From contig CAZJWR010000029.1 in assembly GCA_964549765.1 (NCBI GenBank), positions 1-44,016 on the forward strand: a stretch of DNA of 44,016 nucleotides. The letters are read 5' to 3'. The notes beneath the pieces are model-generated. The model did no database searches. It was not told the origin of the DNA and worked only from the letters and a program-made list of their open reading frames with translations. This document shows, piece after piece, positions 24,671-33,189 of the stretch (position 1 is its first letter; the number at the start of each line of letters is the position of its first letter). The position numbers and the translations under genes were made by a program. The DNA is from CAZJWR01 sp964549765. GTDB lineage: Bacteria; Zixibacteria; MSB-5A5; GN15; JAAZOE01.

Positions 24671-26614
24671 CTATGATCCGTATCCGGTGAACGGCTGCTT
24701 GATATACTTCCGCATAAGCGCCTCATTTTCCGGGGACAGCGGATATGATAAAGCCTTTTGATAATACGATACGGCCTCGTCGTGATCGCCTTCGAGGTCT
24801 TTGATCTGGCCGAGAGCGGCCAGGATTCGTGTCAGGAAAATCACCCGGGTCGGATACACTTCGAAATACAACGCCGATTCGAGGAACGATTTGGCCGATT
24901 CCAGTTCGCCGGTTTCGCCGCACAGGGCCAATCCCAGATGGGCCTGCCCGATCCGAAGCAAATACGACGGCCAGGTCTTCCCGTACTGATAGATCTCGTC
25001 CATTTTCTGTACGGCCCGCGTATAATACTCCTTGGCCGCGGCGGTATCGCCGTCGCGCAACGACAATTCTCCCAGAAGAATCCCGGCCGAGGCAACCGTC
25101 AACTGCGACGGATCGGTATTATAGTCGCGCAGGAGATAGTCGGTGGCGCTGTCGATCTTATTCTGCCAGAAATACGATTCGCCGATTTTATACAGCGCGG
25201 CCTTTATGGTCGTGTCGGTGTTGAAGACGCGGTCAAAAATCACCCGGGCCGAATCGTATCGGCCGTCGAGTAAAAGCAGGTTGCCAAACGCCATCCGGTC
25301 GGAGGGGCTGTTCGGTTTCAGCTTGAGAAGATCCTGGAACACGATCCGGGAGGTATCGTAGTCGCCCCGCATATAAAGGTTCCATCCCATCTGCGTATAG
25401 ACGTAGACGGAATCGTCGAAGGTGCTCATTCGAACCGCAATTTCCTTGAGGAACTGATCCATGCCGTATTCGCGGTCGATAAACTGATCGCGCTCATAGA
25501 AATATTTGAAATTGCCGTCGGAGAAGGTGACGGTATCCAAAAGGTTATGCCAGTCCGATTCGAGCTCGGGCAGGGATTTCTTGTATACTTCAGGAAATTT
25601 ATCGGCGATGGTCAGATCGGACGAAGCATCATAAAGCCGCTTGAATTCGCTGAAGCCGTAGGTATCTATCAGAAATTTGACGAACGACGACGCCGCCGAA
25701 AAATTTTCGTTGCCCGGCAGCGAATAGTAATCGATCGATTTCAACAGCATGTTCAGCGGCGGGAGTTGATCCGAACGGAGGAGTCTGCGGGCGTAATAAT
25801 GGGGAAAATCGAAATACCCCGCCATGCCCTCGGCCAATAGCGGCGGGGCATAGCCCATGAATCGATAGATGCGCACCAGGTAGGCCGGGATCGGATCGAC
25901 GGTATTATGGGTATGGCTGTACAGCGCAAAACAGTTGGAGCGCGGGGGATCGATGGCGTACCCCATGCGCTGATCCCAGGTCACCTGCGGGAGGACGCAC
26001 GGAGAGAGGAAATAATTGATCTTGCCCGGAAAATTAAGTTGAAACAGCTCCTTGAAATCCTTGTAATTGTGTTCGAGGTAATCCCGGAGGAGATTCCAGC
26101 GGGCGTCGGCGAGCGACTGCGGGACAAAATACAGATCGAAATGCGCCGCCGGGTCGAATCGCCATACCCCGTCCTGCCGGAAATCGTAATCGCACGGCTC
26201 GCCCGTCCGGGCGGTACTATCCACCGACAGCGGCGAAATGCCGATCCGGTATTCGACGTCTTCCTTGCCCTTCACGCCGTCGATGAAATAAACGCCGCCC
26301 GGTTCGCTCCGGAACGACTTGAAAAAGGTTTGCGCTTGCGGCCCCAGCGTGAAAATCGACAGCGTGCACGCGAAAAATCCGGAATCATTGTATTCGGCGG
26401 TGAGATCGAGGGTGAAATTGACGATAAAATTCGTGTTTTTGATCCCCTCGGTCACCTGGTAGTTCTTTTGTTCGATGAGGGCGAAAGTACTGCTGTCGCC
26501 GGGCATCTTCTCCCGGACGGACACCTGAAAATTTATCTGTCTCGCCGACGCCGCGTCAGCCGCAAGACAAAGGCCGCATGCGGCCAACGACAGTACGATG
26601 AGCAAATTTCGCAA
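24671..26614 (-). CDS. Secreted TPR protein with degenerate peptidase MA-like domain
   Basis: A 647-residue protein with an N-terminal signal peptide (about 1-24, cleavage near DAASA-RQ). Residues about 160-345 resemble the peptidase MA (gluzincin) fold, including PPLLAEGMAGYFDFP (about 257-271), but the HExxH zinc motif expected upstream is absent, so I infer a non-catalytic relative. From about 400 to 640 there are tetratricopeptide repeats. The start is TTG at 26614, supported by AGGTG six bases upstream. It lies 47 bases before the BatA/VWA gene. It may be a periplasmic scaffold; the true role is unknown. Confidence 0.75.
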   Translation of the reverse strand: MRNLLIVLSLAACGLCLAADAASARQINFQVSVREKMPGDSSTFALIEQKNYQVTEGIKNTNFIVNFTLDLTAEYNDSGFFACTLSIFTLGPQAQTFFKSFRSEPGGVYFIDGVKGKEDVEYRIGISPLSVDSTARTGEPCDYDFRQDGVWRFDPAAHFDLYFVPQSLADARWNLLRDYLEHNYKDFKELFQLNFPGKINYFLSPCVLPQVTWDQRMGYAIDPPRSNCFALYSHTHNTVDPIPAYLVRIYRFMGYAPPLLAEGMAGYFDFPHYYARRLLRSDQLPPLNMLLKSIDYYSLPGNENFSAASSFVKFLIDTYGFSEFKRLYDASSDLTIADKFPEVYKKSLPELESDWHNLLDTVTFSDGNFKYFYERDQFIDREYGMDQFLKEIAVRMSTFDDSVYVYTQMGWNLYMRGDYDTSRIVFQDLLKLKPNSPSDRMAFGNLLLLDGRYDSARVIFDRVFNTDTTIKAALYKIGESYFWQNKIDSATDYLLRDYNTDPSQLTVASAGILLGELSLRDGDTAAAKEYYTRAVQKMDEIYQYGKTWPSYLLRIGQAHLGLALCGETGELESAKSFLESALYFEVYPTRVIFLTRILAALGQIKDLEGDHDEAVSYYQKALSYPLSPENEALMRKYIKQPFTGYGS

Positions 26615-26684
26615 CCGGACACCTCGCGGTTTTAAAGTCTCATTCCTTATACGGGAAGAACGGATATTCTATCCCGGATTGCGC

Positions 26685-26713
26685 ATAATACGTATTTATG
26701 CCCCCGGACGCAA
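26685..26713 (-). promoter_or_regulatory. Possible promoter of the TPR-VWA-ABCF unit
   Basis: On the minus strand TTGCGT (26713-26708), 17 bases, TATTAT (26690-26685). The -10 lies within an inverted repeat GCATAA/TTATGC (26683-26701), which could be an operator or a weak terminator remnant behind otsA. Confidence 0.45.
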
Positions 26714-26766
26714 ACACTAAGCGGCCACCGGTATATGAGAAATTGGCGAGCGTCCCGCCCGGCGCG

Positions 26767-28239
26767 CTATTGGGAGGCCGATGAAGAATCGACGGTGACC
26801 GGTTCCTGCCATGGAAACGGCGGCGTTTTGCCGGTCCCGAAAAACCATCCCACCCAGCGATGGACGTCGTTTCGTTTGATCTCGCTCCGCATGAGCTTCA
26901 TGCGCCGCTCCCGCTCCTCGGTCGACATGACATACGCGCTATAGATGGCGTCGGCCGTGCCGTCGGGATCGTACGGGTTGACGAGGATGGCGCCTTTGGC
27001 CAGCTGCGGCGCCGATCCCGCGAATTCCGAAAGAATTAATACGCCGGTGTTGTCGACCTTGCTGGCGCAAAATTCCTTAGCCACGAGGTTCATCCCGTCC
27101 CGCAAAGGTGTGATCAGCGCAATCTCGGCCGCCCGGTAATGCCCCAGAAGCTGCGCGCGATCCAGGGTTCGGAACTGATAGAATATCGGCGCCCATCCGT
27201 GGCGGGTAAAACGGCCGTTGATGCGTCCGGCCAGCCCGTCGAGCCGGTCCTTGAGCGCCCGGTATTCGGGCACCCCGAGGCGCGACGGCACGACGATCTG
27301 CAGCAGCGTGACTTTACCGATCGTATCCGGATATTTCTCGAATAGGCGCTCCACCGCCAGAAACCGCTCGGGGATGCCCTTGGTGTAATCGAGCCGGTCG
27401 AGACCCAGCATCAAAACCGGTGTGTTCAGATTTTCCCGGAGGAACCAGGCGGCATCGGCCACCTCGCGGGTCTTGGCCATCTCGTTGAATTCATCGAAAT
27501 CGATGGAAATGGGGTAATGGCCGATCTGGATATCGCGGCCCTCGAAGCGGATGGTCGACCGCCGGTGCCGGTAGTGCCGGGTCGCTTCCGGAATCAGCCA
27601 TTTGACGCAGGAGATAAAATTGCGGCTGTCGGTCGGCGTCTGGAATCCGATATGGTCATAGCTGAGAATCGCCTGCAGCAATTCACGATTCCACGGCAGA
27701 CGGCGATACAGATCAACCGACGGGAACGGAATATGCAGAAAGAAACGCAGGTAGTTCTTGATACCCGTTTCCCGGAGATAATGTCCTACACAGAGAAGCT
27801 GATAGTCATGAATCCAGATATTGTCTTCCTGGGTGCTCGATTCCGCAACCTTCTCGGCAAAACGGCGGTTGACGTCGAGATAGACATTCCAATTTTCCAG
27901 ATCGAACGAAAACTCGCCCAACAGGTCATGAAACAGCGGCCAGATGGTTTTGTTGGAAAAGCCCCGGTAATATCGCGCCAGTTCGTCTTCAGTGATAGGC
28001 ACCGGAATCAGCCGGTACTGCTGCGCCTCGCTATGCTGATTCATGAGCTCGTCGATGGGAGCCTCGGTGCTGCATCCCGGCCAGCCGATCCAGACACCGT
28101 GGGTCTTTCGAATGATCGGGCCGAGCGCCGTAACCAACCCACCCGGACTATGCTTTATCGTCCACTCATCGCCTTCTTTAGTGATTGCCACCGGCAGACG
28201 GTTGGAAACGACCACCAGTTTTTTATCGCCCGCGTCCAT
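26767..28239 (-). CDS. otsA: Alpha,alpha-trehalose-6-phosphate synthase
   Basis: A GT20 retaining glycosyltransferase (490 residues) that joins UDP-glucose to glucose 6-phosphate. The N-terminal SNRLPV and SPGGLVTAL loops bind the sugar phosphate, WIHDYQLL carries the conserved acceptor-site aspartate, and LDRLDYTKGIPERFLA binds the nucleotide sugar phosphates. The C-terminal helix region with SEFAGSAPQL is complete. I start at ATG 28239 (MDAGDKKLVVVSN), preceded by GGGGAA; the open frame extends to 28356, but that stretch includes the promoter at 28297-28325. No phosphatase domain is fused; otsB is the separate gene upstream. Confidence 0.95.
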   Translation of the reverse strand: MDAGDKKLVVVSNRLPVAITKEGDEWTIKHSPGGLVTALGPIIRKTHGVWIGWPGCSTEAPIDELMNQHSEAQQYRLIPVPITEDELARYYRGFSNKTIWPLFHDLLGEFSFDLENWNVYLDVNRRFAEKVAESSTQEDNIWIHDYQLLCVGHYLRETGIKNYLRFFLHIPFPSVDLYRRLPWNRELLQAILSYDHIGFQTPTDSRNFISCVKWLIPEATRHYRHRRSTIRFEGRDIQIGHYPISIDFDEFNEMAKTREVADAAWFLRENLNTPVLMLGLDRLDYTKGIPERFLAVERLFEKYPDTIGKVTLLQIVVPSRLGVPEYRALKDRLDGLAGRINGRFTRHGWAPIFYQFRTLDRAQLLGHYRAAEIALITPLRDGMNLVAKEFCASKVDNTGVLILSEFAGSAPQLAKGAILVNPYDPDGTADAIYSAYVMSTEERERRMKLMRSEIKRNDVHRWVGWFFGTGKTPPFPWQEPVTVDSSSASQ

Positions 28240-28296
28240 GATATTTCCCCGATCCTCTTGGAAAGTCCACTTTGCATGATCCCTGTAATATCTTAT

Positions 28297-28325
28297 ATGA
28301 TACGCAACTTTCCCGCCTTTGACAA
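28297..28325 (-). promoter_or_regulatory. Promoter for otsA
   Basis: On the minus strand TTGTCA (28325-28320), 17 bases, TATCAT (28302-28297). Transcription should start near 28290, about 50 bases above the otsA ATG. It sits in the 176-base gap between otsB and otsA and suggests otsA can be expressed independently. Confidence 0.6.
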
Positions 28326-28415
28326 CCCCTGCATCGACAAACCCCATACAACACATTGGACAACAATACCTTACGAGAAAGCATGAGCCTCAGATGAGTT
28401 CATGGATTCGCCATA

Positions 28416-29207
28416 TCAGCCCTGAGGTTGAGAAAGGAAACGCCAGCGATCGAGAAAATCGAGTAGTTCATCGGGCGGTGTAAGGCGAATATCGGCGAGC
28501 GTATCGCGTATCTCCTTCCGGACCAGGATGCGCAGTCCTTTACCGCCGAGCGCCCGGAAAGCGTCCTCATCGGTGAGGTCATCGCCGAGATAGGCGATGA
28601 CCGCCTCGCCGGATTCGTCAAGAATAGACTTCACGGCGTCGGCTTTGCTTATCCCCGATGCCCGCAGTTCAAGGCCGCCGTCGAAATCACGCAGTTCCAG
28701 CCCGAAACTGGCGGCCCGATCCGCCCATGTCGATCTGATCTTTTCCGCAAGTTGATTTGCGGCTTGTTCATCCAGAGCGCGTACATGGAAGGCGATGCCG
28801 GTTGGCTTCTTTTCGATGGAATCGCCCAGCTTGTTCTCTAAGGCCCAGGACATGATTGATTCGAGCTCTTTGTTCGTGTTTTCGGGCAGAGAGTGAAGCC
28901 GGATTCCTTGTCCGGGTAGATACCGTTCCGCACCGTGGCTGCCCCAGATTTCCGGGGCGGGGTCAAGTCCGAGGAGGGGCATGACGTCTCTCACGGCCCG
29001 GCCGGAGATGATTATCAATCGGGTGTCGGGATCGGCTCGAATGTCAATGAGACGCTCGCGGATGCCGGGATAGGGATAAGCCTGTTCACGTTCCACTCGA
29101 AACGGCGCCAGAGTGCCGTCGTAATCGAGCATAAGGATGCGGGCCGACGATTTTTGGGCGGGGGCGAAAAACCCGTCGAGCGAATATCCGGGCGTGAGAA
29201 TGTCCAT
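28416..29207 (-). CDS. otsB: Trehalose-6-phosphate phosphatase
   Basis: A HAD-superfamily phosphatase of 263 residues. The nucleophile motif LDYDGTLAP (about 25-33), the second motif IISGR, and the C-terminal YLGDDLTDEDAFRAL (motif IV) are all present, together with the cap-domain signature GSHGAERYL and KPTGIAFHVR of the trehalose-phosphatase family. I use ATG 29207 (MDILTPGYSLD), 10 bases after the preceding stop; a TTG at 29243 would overlap the glycosyltransferase gene. It supplies the second step after OtsA although the two genes appear to have separate promoters. Confidence 0.94.
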   Translation of the reverse strand: MDILTPGYSLDGFFAPAQKSSARILMLDYDGTLAPFRVEREQAYPYPGIRERLIDIRADPDTRLIIISGRAVRDVMPLLGLDPAPEIWGSHGAERYLPGQGIRLHSLPENTNKELESIMSWALENKLGDSIEKKPTGIAFHVRALDEQAANQLAEKIRSTWADRAASFGLELRDFDGGLELRASGISKADAVKSILDESGEAVIAYLGDDLTDEDAFRALGGKGLRILVRKEIRDTLADIRLTPPDELLDFLDRWRFLSQPQG

Positions 29208-29217
29208 ACCGGATAAT

Positions 29218-30456
29218 TTATTCAGCCATGAGGTGATTGGCAAGTCCCCGCCGCAATCCCAGAAGCAGGGTCAGATATTCGCGCAATTGCCGATTGCAGA
29301 GGAAATTTTCGGTGACGAACTTTCTGGCGATCGCACCCATCGTCTGCAGTTTACTTTGCCGCCGGAGCAGTTCGCGGATGCGCAACGACGCCCCTTCCGG
29401 GGTATTGACCAAAAACCCGGTGTGATGATTGTGCACCTGCAACCGGATGCCGCCGACGTTGCCGCCGATGACCGGTTTGCCCTTCCACATCGCTTCGGTG
29501 ACGGTCAGACCGAAACCCTCCTGCAATGATTTCTGGATAATCAACGTGGACGCCCGCTGCAAAGCATTGATCGTCCGATGCGCATCGGGCGGAAGCATGA
29601 GAATATGTATCCGCTCGTTGCCAGCCACAGCCAGGTTTACCTCTTCGAGAACCGCCGCCCCTTCGGGATCGTCGGTGGCGGTTCCACCGGCCAGAATAAG
29701 TTGAGAGTCGAGCAGGCCATTGAGCAAGTTGAAGGCTTTAACCACGCCGATCGGGTCTTTGAAGCGATCGAAGCGGGATATCTGCGTCAAAATCGGGCCG
29801 CCGTTGTCGATCCCGAATCGTTTGAGGGTATCGTCGATTTCGTTTTCGGACAATTCGATATTTTTCGTCGAGAGCGGATCGATACTGGGGGCGATGATGA
29901 ACTGCGGATGAGGCATGCGCTGGGCGAATTCGGGCATGGAGAAAATCGAAACATTGTAATTGCTGACTTTGCTGCGGATATAATTCCAGACGCGGCGGTT
30001 GGGCTGGCTGACGTCGATATGGCAGCGCCAAACCCATTTCCCCTTGCGGTTGGGGCACAAATCCAGAAGCATGGCCGGCTGGGGATCGTGAATGATCACG
30101 AAATCCGCGTTTTCCAGAATCGGCCGCAGGCGGTCGGCGTTGCCCGCGACGGTTTCTTCATAAGATTCGGTCATGTGCCGGGAGAAACCGACCTCGTTCC
30201 CCTGCAGACCGTTGTGGAATGCTTTGGTGGTCTTGAAAAATTCGGGATTGCCCTCAATCACCTCCCAGGACGCATCCAGCCCCAGTTCCCGCATCAGGGG
30301 AATCATCCAGTCGAGTATTTCGGCGACCCCGCCGCCCTGACGGGTGGAATTGACGTGAACGATAGTCGCCCCCTTCAGGTCGCGCGCCAGCTGTTGCAGC
30401 TTCATGGTCGCAACGCTGCCGATAATCGCTTCATAATCTGCCAACATCCGTTCCAT
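29218..30456 (-). CDS. treT: GT4 glycosyltransferase, trehalose synthase (TreT) type
   Basis: A 412-residue GT-B glycosyltransferase. VHVNSTRQGGGVAEILDWMIPLM near residues 33-55 and WRCHIDVSQPN are typical of trehalose glycosyltransferring synthases, which make trehalose directly from NDP-glucose and glucose. The EX7E motif is in QEGFGLTVTEAMWKGKPVIG near residues 319-338. It stands between a DUF5752 gene (four-base gap) and otsB. The family assignment is good; the direction and donor are not decided by sequence. Confidence 0.87.
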   Translation of the reverse strand: MERMLADYEAIIGSVATMKLQQLARDLKGATIVHVNSTRQGGGVAEILDWMIPLMRELGLDASWEVIEGNPEFFKTTKAFHNGLQGNEVGFSRHMTESYEETVAGNADRLRPILENADFVIIHDPQPAMLLDLCPNRKGKWVWRCHIDVSQPNRRVWNYIRSKVSNYNVSIFSMPEFAQRMPHPQFIIAPSIDPLSTKNIELSENEIDDTLKRFGIDNGGPILTQISRFDRFKDPIGVVKAFNLLNGLLDSQLILAGGTATDDPEGAAVLEEVNLAVAGNERIHILMLPPDAHRTINALQRASTLIIQKSLQEGFGLTVTEAMWKGKPVIGGNVGGIRLQVHNHHTGFLVNTPEGASLRIRELLRRQSKLQTMGAIARKFVTENFLCNRQLREYLTLLLGLRRGLANHLMAE

Positions 30457-30459
30457 CAG

Positions 30460-31128
30460 TTAATCCCGCATCACCTTTCCGAGGGTTTGAATCAAGGTCC
30501 GTTTCAATTCCGACAATGTCAGGAAATAGAAGTCGACACCGGCCAGAGCATGCAGGACCGGTTCGATATCGCCGTTGAATTCCTGCAGCCATGTCGAGAA
30601 GTCGTCCAATCCGCCTTCGGTGCGGCGGCGGGCCTCGACGAAATGATAATACACCGATCCCAAAGACATGTGGGGAAGCGCGTTGAGAAGATTGCGGGGG
30701 GCGGTCAGGTGCATGCCGGTGTCGAATACGACCGTCACGGCCTGCATAAAATAAAACTCGCGGCCCCGTGGCGCCCACGGGATATACGCCACCTCCGACA
30801 TGCGCTCCTCCAGGATATCCATGACCTGCATACGCAGATCCTCGAACGATGGCAGCTTATAGGGATTGACGATCGCCAGCCGTTCGGCGAGAATCCGATC
30901 CTGGAGCTGCCGGGCGGCCCAGACGGCGAAATCGTTGCGGAATTCGGGGTCGTCGAAGGTCGGTCGGATCACCGTCTCGCAAAAATGGTGAAACAGGCAT
31001 TCGATGGGGCATATCCCTACCCGTTCCTGCATTTCCCGCAGATTCATGGCCGTGGGTATCCCAGCCATCCGGGTAATCAGCGCACAGTCTTTGACTTGGA
31101 ACGGCATATTACTTTTTTCGGTCTTCAT
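30460..31128 (-). CDS. DUF5752-type protein of unknown function
   Basis: A soluble 222-residue protein, largely helical, without signal or membrane segments. Conserved-looking features are CPIECLFHHFCETVIRP near residues 40-56, FRNDFAVWAARQLQD, and SVYYHFVEARRR. I recall this family (DUF5752) as a frequent neighbour of TreT-like glycosyltransferases, and here it is four bases upstream of treT, so the products probably act together. Its biochemical role is unknown to me. A start at residue 8 (MPFQVKD) is possible. Confidence 0.75.
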   Translation of the reverse strand: MKTEKSNMPFQVKDCALITRMAGIPTAMNLREMQERVGICPIECLFHHFCETVIRPTFDDPEFRNDFAVWAARQLQDRILAERLAIVNPYKLPSFEDLRMQVMDILEERMSEVAYIPWAPRGREFYFMQAVTVVFDTGMHLTAPRNLLNALPHMSLGSVYYHFVEARRRTEGGLDDFSTWLQEFNGDIEPVLHALAGVDFYFLTLSELKRTLIQTLGKVMRD

Positions 31129-31201
31129 TCAGTCTTCTTTAATTCCGGTCGCTTCCGTTGCTTACACTGTATACGAACGTTTGGCCGCCCCAAGCGTTCC
31201 G

Positions 31202-31232
31202 AAAAAAAGCCCCGCCGATAATAATCGGCGGG
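31202..31232 (-). terminator. Rho-independent terminator behind comB
   Basis: A 9-bp perfect stem (31211-31219 with 31224-31232, 4-base loop) is followed on the minus strand by GGC and seven Ts (31208-31202). It lies 51 bases past the comB stop and separates the gcvT-comB unit from the trehalose genes. Confidence 0.85.
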
Positions 31233-31282
31233 CCTTTTGCAGCAACCATCCTCGACGGCGCCATATCGATATTGGTTGAATA

Positions 31283-31990
31283 TTATCGATTACATATAAT
31301 TTTATCACCGTCCGACACCGGCACGAAATCATATTTATCGATTGTCAGGCAAAAATCAAGATCGTCCGCTAGGCCGAGCGAGGCGAGTAATCGCCCGTGG
31401 GATGAAGTCTTCGCCCAGTTTCTCCAGCTATCTCCGGCCATATCGACCATCCGCCGGGCGAAAAGAGAGGCATCGTCCAATTGATCGTCCGCCCGCCCCA
31501 ATCGCGAGATGATATACCCGGCGGCCAGCGTATCTTCGGTCGAAAATCTCCCCAATTGCCCGGCACAGCAGAGAACCGGATCGGTATGGCATTCCTCGAG
31601 ATATGAAATCAGGGCGGAAAGGCACACAAACGAACCGACGGCAGCATGCCGGAAATCGGCGAACCGTCGGAGCAATTTGGTTCCGTTGGTCGAATTAAAT
31701 ATCACGGTGCGTCCCGAAACCGACTCCGGCGTCATCTCGCGCGGGGAATTGCCGAGATCATACCCTTCGATTTTGAGACCGCCCCGCTCACCGGCCAGAA
31801 CGACGTTGCCCAATTTGCTCTTGAGTGCATCGGCGTCTTCCATGGACCCGGCCACATACACGGCCTCCGCGTTGGAATGCAGCGCGGCGGCGATACTGGT
31901 GCTGGCGCGGAAAATATCAATTATGACAGCCGGCCGGTCTCGATCCAAATTATCGGGAAAACCGGCCGGGATGAGATACAATTCGACCAT
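31283..31990 (-). CDS. comB: 2-Phosphosulfolactate phosphatase family protein
   Basis: A 235-residue ComB-family protein. The conserved blocks VIIDIFRASTSIAAAL (about 22-37), LAGERGG.K..GYDLGNSP (about 65-83) and TVIFNSTNGTKLL (about 94-106) are clear. In methanogens and some bacteria ComB dephosphorylates 2-phosphosulfolactate to sulfolactate (coenzyme M or sulfolactate formation). No other gene of that route is in the window, so the substrate here is uncertain. It starts nine bases after gcvT and is followed by a terminator. Confidence 0.88.
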   Translation of the reverse strand: MVELYLIPAGFPDNLDRDRPAVIIDIFRASTSIAAALHSNAEAVYVAGSMEDADALKSKLGNVVLAGERGGLKIEGYDLGNSPREMTPESVSGRTVIFNSTNGTKLLRRFADFRHAAVGSFVCLSALISYLEECHTDPVLCCAGQLGRFSTEDTLAAGYIISRLGRADDQLDDASLFARRMVDMAGDSWRNWAKTSSHGRLLASLGLADDLDFCLTIDKYDFVPVSDGDKIICNR

Positions 31991-31999
31991 CGGAAATAC

Positions 32000-33100
32000 T
32001 TACTTGTCTTTCTTATAGAATGGCGGCTTGATAACGTCGGCCGGGGCTCGCTTGCCCCGGATGTCAATCTCGACGGAGTTGCCCGGTTTGGATAATTTCG
32101 ACGCGACATACCCCATCGCGATAGGGACGCCGAGTGACGGTGAGACGGTTCCCGACGTCACCTGCCCGACCTTTTCATTTTCACCGTATATATCGTATCC
32201 TTTACGCGGAAACGCCTTATCCTTGAGCACCAGACAAACCAGTTTGCGCTTCGGTTTTTCTGCCTTGACCTTCTCGATGACGTCCCGCCCGACAAAATCA
32301 CCCTTGTCGGTCTTGACAATCCATCCCAAACCGGCTTCGATCGGATTGGTCGTCTCATCGATATCGTTACCGTAGAGGGCCATTTTCATTTCCAGCCGGA
32401 GCGTATCGCGGGCCCCCAGCCCGATATGGGCCAGATCGTATTTTTTGCCGACCTCGTGAATCGCCTTCCAAAAATGTTCGCCCAGATAGTTGGGGATGTA
32501 CAATTCGAACCCATCCTCGCCGGTGTACCCCGTACGCGAAAACATGATTTTCTTCCCAGCCACGTCGGTTTCGACGGCGTGATAATATTTCAAGTCATCG
32601 AGATTGTATGCTGTCAATTCCTGCAGGAGTTTCTGCGCATTCGGTCCCTGAACGGCCAAAAGCGAGATTTCATCGCTTCGGTTCGTCAAAGTCGCGCCGT
32701 CGATCAGGTTCTTTTCCAACCAGGCGTAATCCTTGTCGATATTGGCCGCGTTGACTACCAGCAGGTATTTGTCGGCGAACCGGTACACGAGCAGATCATC
32801 GACAATACCGCCGTCGGGATAGGTCATGCAGGTGTACTGAATCTGATTGACAGCCAGCGCGGAAACATCATTGGTTGTCACCTTCTGCAGAAATTCCAGT
32901 GCTTTGGGGCCGGTCACCTCGAATTCGCCCATATGGGTCAGGTCGAAAAGGCCGACGTTGCTGCGCACGGCCTTATGTTCCTCGATGATGCTCGTGTATT
33001 GCACCGGCATATAGTATCCGGCGAATGGCACCATTTTGGCGCCGAGGGCGATATGAAAATCGGTATAGGGGGTTCGTTTCAGATCTTTATCTTCATTCAT
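32000..33100 (-). CDS. gcvT: Glycine cleavage system T protein (aminomethyltransferase)
   Basis: A 366-residue folate enzyme that releases ammonia and methylene-tetrahydrofolate from the aminomethyl-lipoyl H protein. The N-terminal TPYTDFHIALGAKMVPFAGYYMPVQY block, the catalytic aspartate in TYPDGGIVDDLLVYR (about 93-107) and GYTGEDGFELYIPN are typical. I place the start at 33100 (MNEDKDLKRT): the ATG at 33130 lies inside the aconitase terminator hairpin. gcvH and gcvP are not adjacent. It forms a unit with comB. Confidence 0.94.
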   Translation of the reverse strand: MNEDKDLKRTPYTDFHIALGAKMVPFAGYYMPVQYTSIIEEHKAVRSNVGLFDLTHMGEFEVTGPKALEFLQKVTTNDVSALAVNQIQYTCMTYPDGGIVDDLLVYRFADKYLLVVNAANIDKDYAWLEKNLIDGATLTNRSDEISLLAVQGPNAQKLLQELTAYNLDDLKYYHAVETDVAGKKIMFSRTGYTGEDGFELYIPNYLGEHFWKAIHEVGKKYDLAHIGLGARDTLRLEMKMALYGNDIDETTNPIEAGLGWIVKTDKGDFVGRDVIEKVKAEKPKRKLVCLVLKDKAFPRKGYDIYGENEKVGQVTSGTVSPSLGVPIAMGYVASKLSKPGNSVEIDIRGKRAPADVIKPPFYKKDK

Positions 33101-33118
33101 GATAAATCGCACCGATCC

Positions 33119-33154
33119 AAAAAGGGACATGCCGGCGGATGATTCGCCGGCATG
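33119..33154 (-). terminator. Rho-independent terminator of the aconitase gene
   Basis: A perfect 10-bp stem (33145-33154 with 33128-33137, arms CATGCCGGCG/CGCCGGCATG, 7-base loop) is followed on the minus strand by TCCC and five Ts. It lies 36 bases past the aconitase stop and just above gcvT, and decides the gcvT start. Confidence 0.85.
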
Positions 33155-33189
33155 CGATTATAGTCTTTTATCTGCCGCCCGATTCCGGC

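Noticed and set aside
28240..28356. N-terminal extension of OtsA from ATG 28356
   Set aside because: The stretch contains a good promoter and is not OtsA-like; the family start aligns at 28239.
29578..31221. Plus-strand open frame of 547 codons opposite treT and the DUF5752 gene
   Set aside because: It is antisense to two well-supported genes, has no family motifs, and such long antisense frames are common in GC-rich DNA.
33101..33130. gcvT start at ATG 33130
   Set aside because: This ATG is part of the terminator hairpin arm of the preceding gene.
33101..33189. Glycine riboswitch upstream of gcvT
   Set aside because: The space is taken by the terminator and is too short for the tandem aptamers; no matching core was seen.
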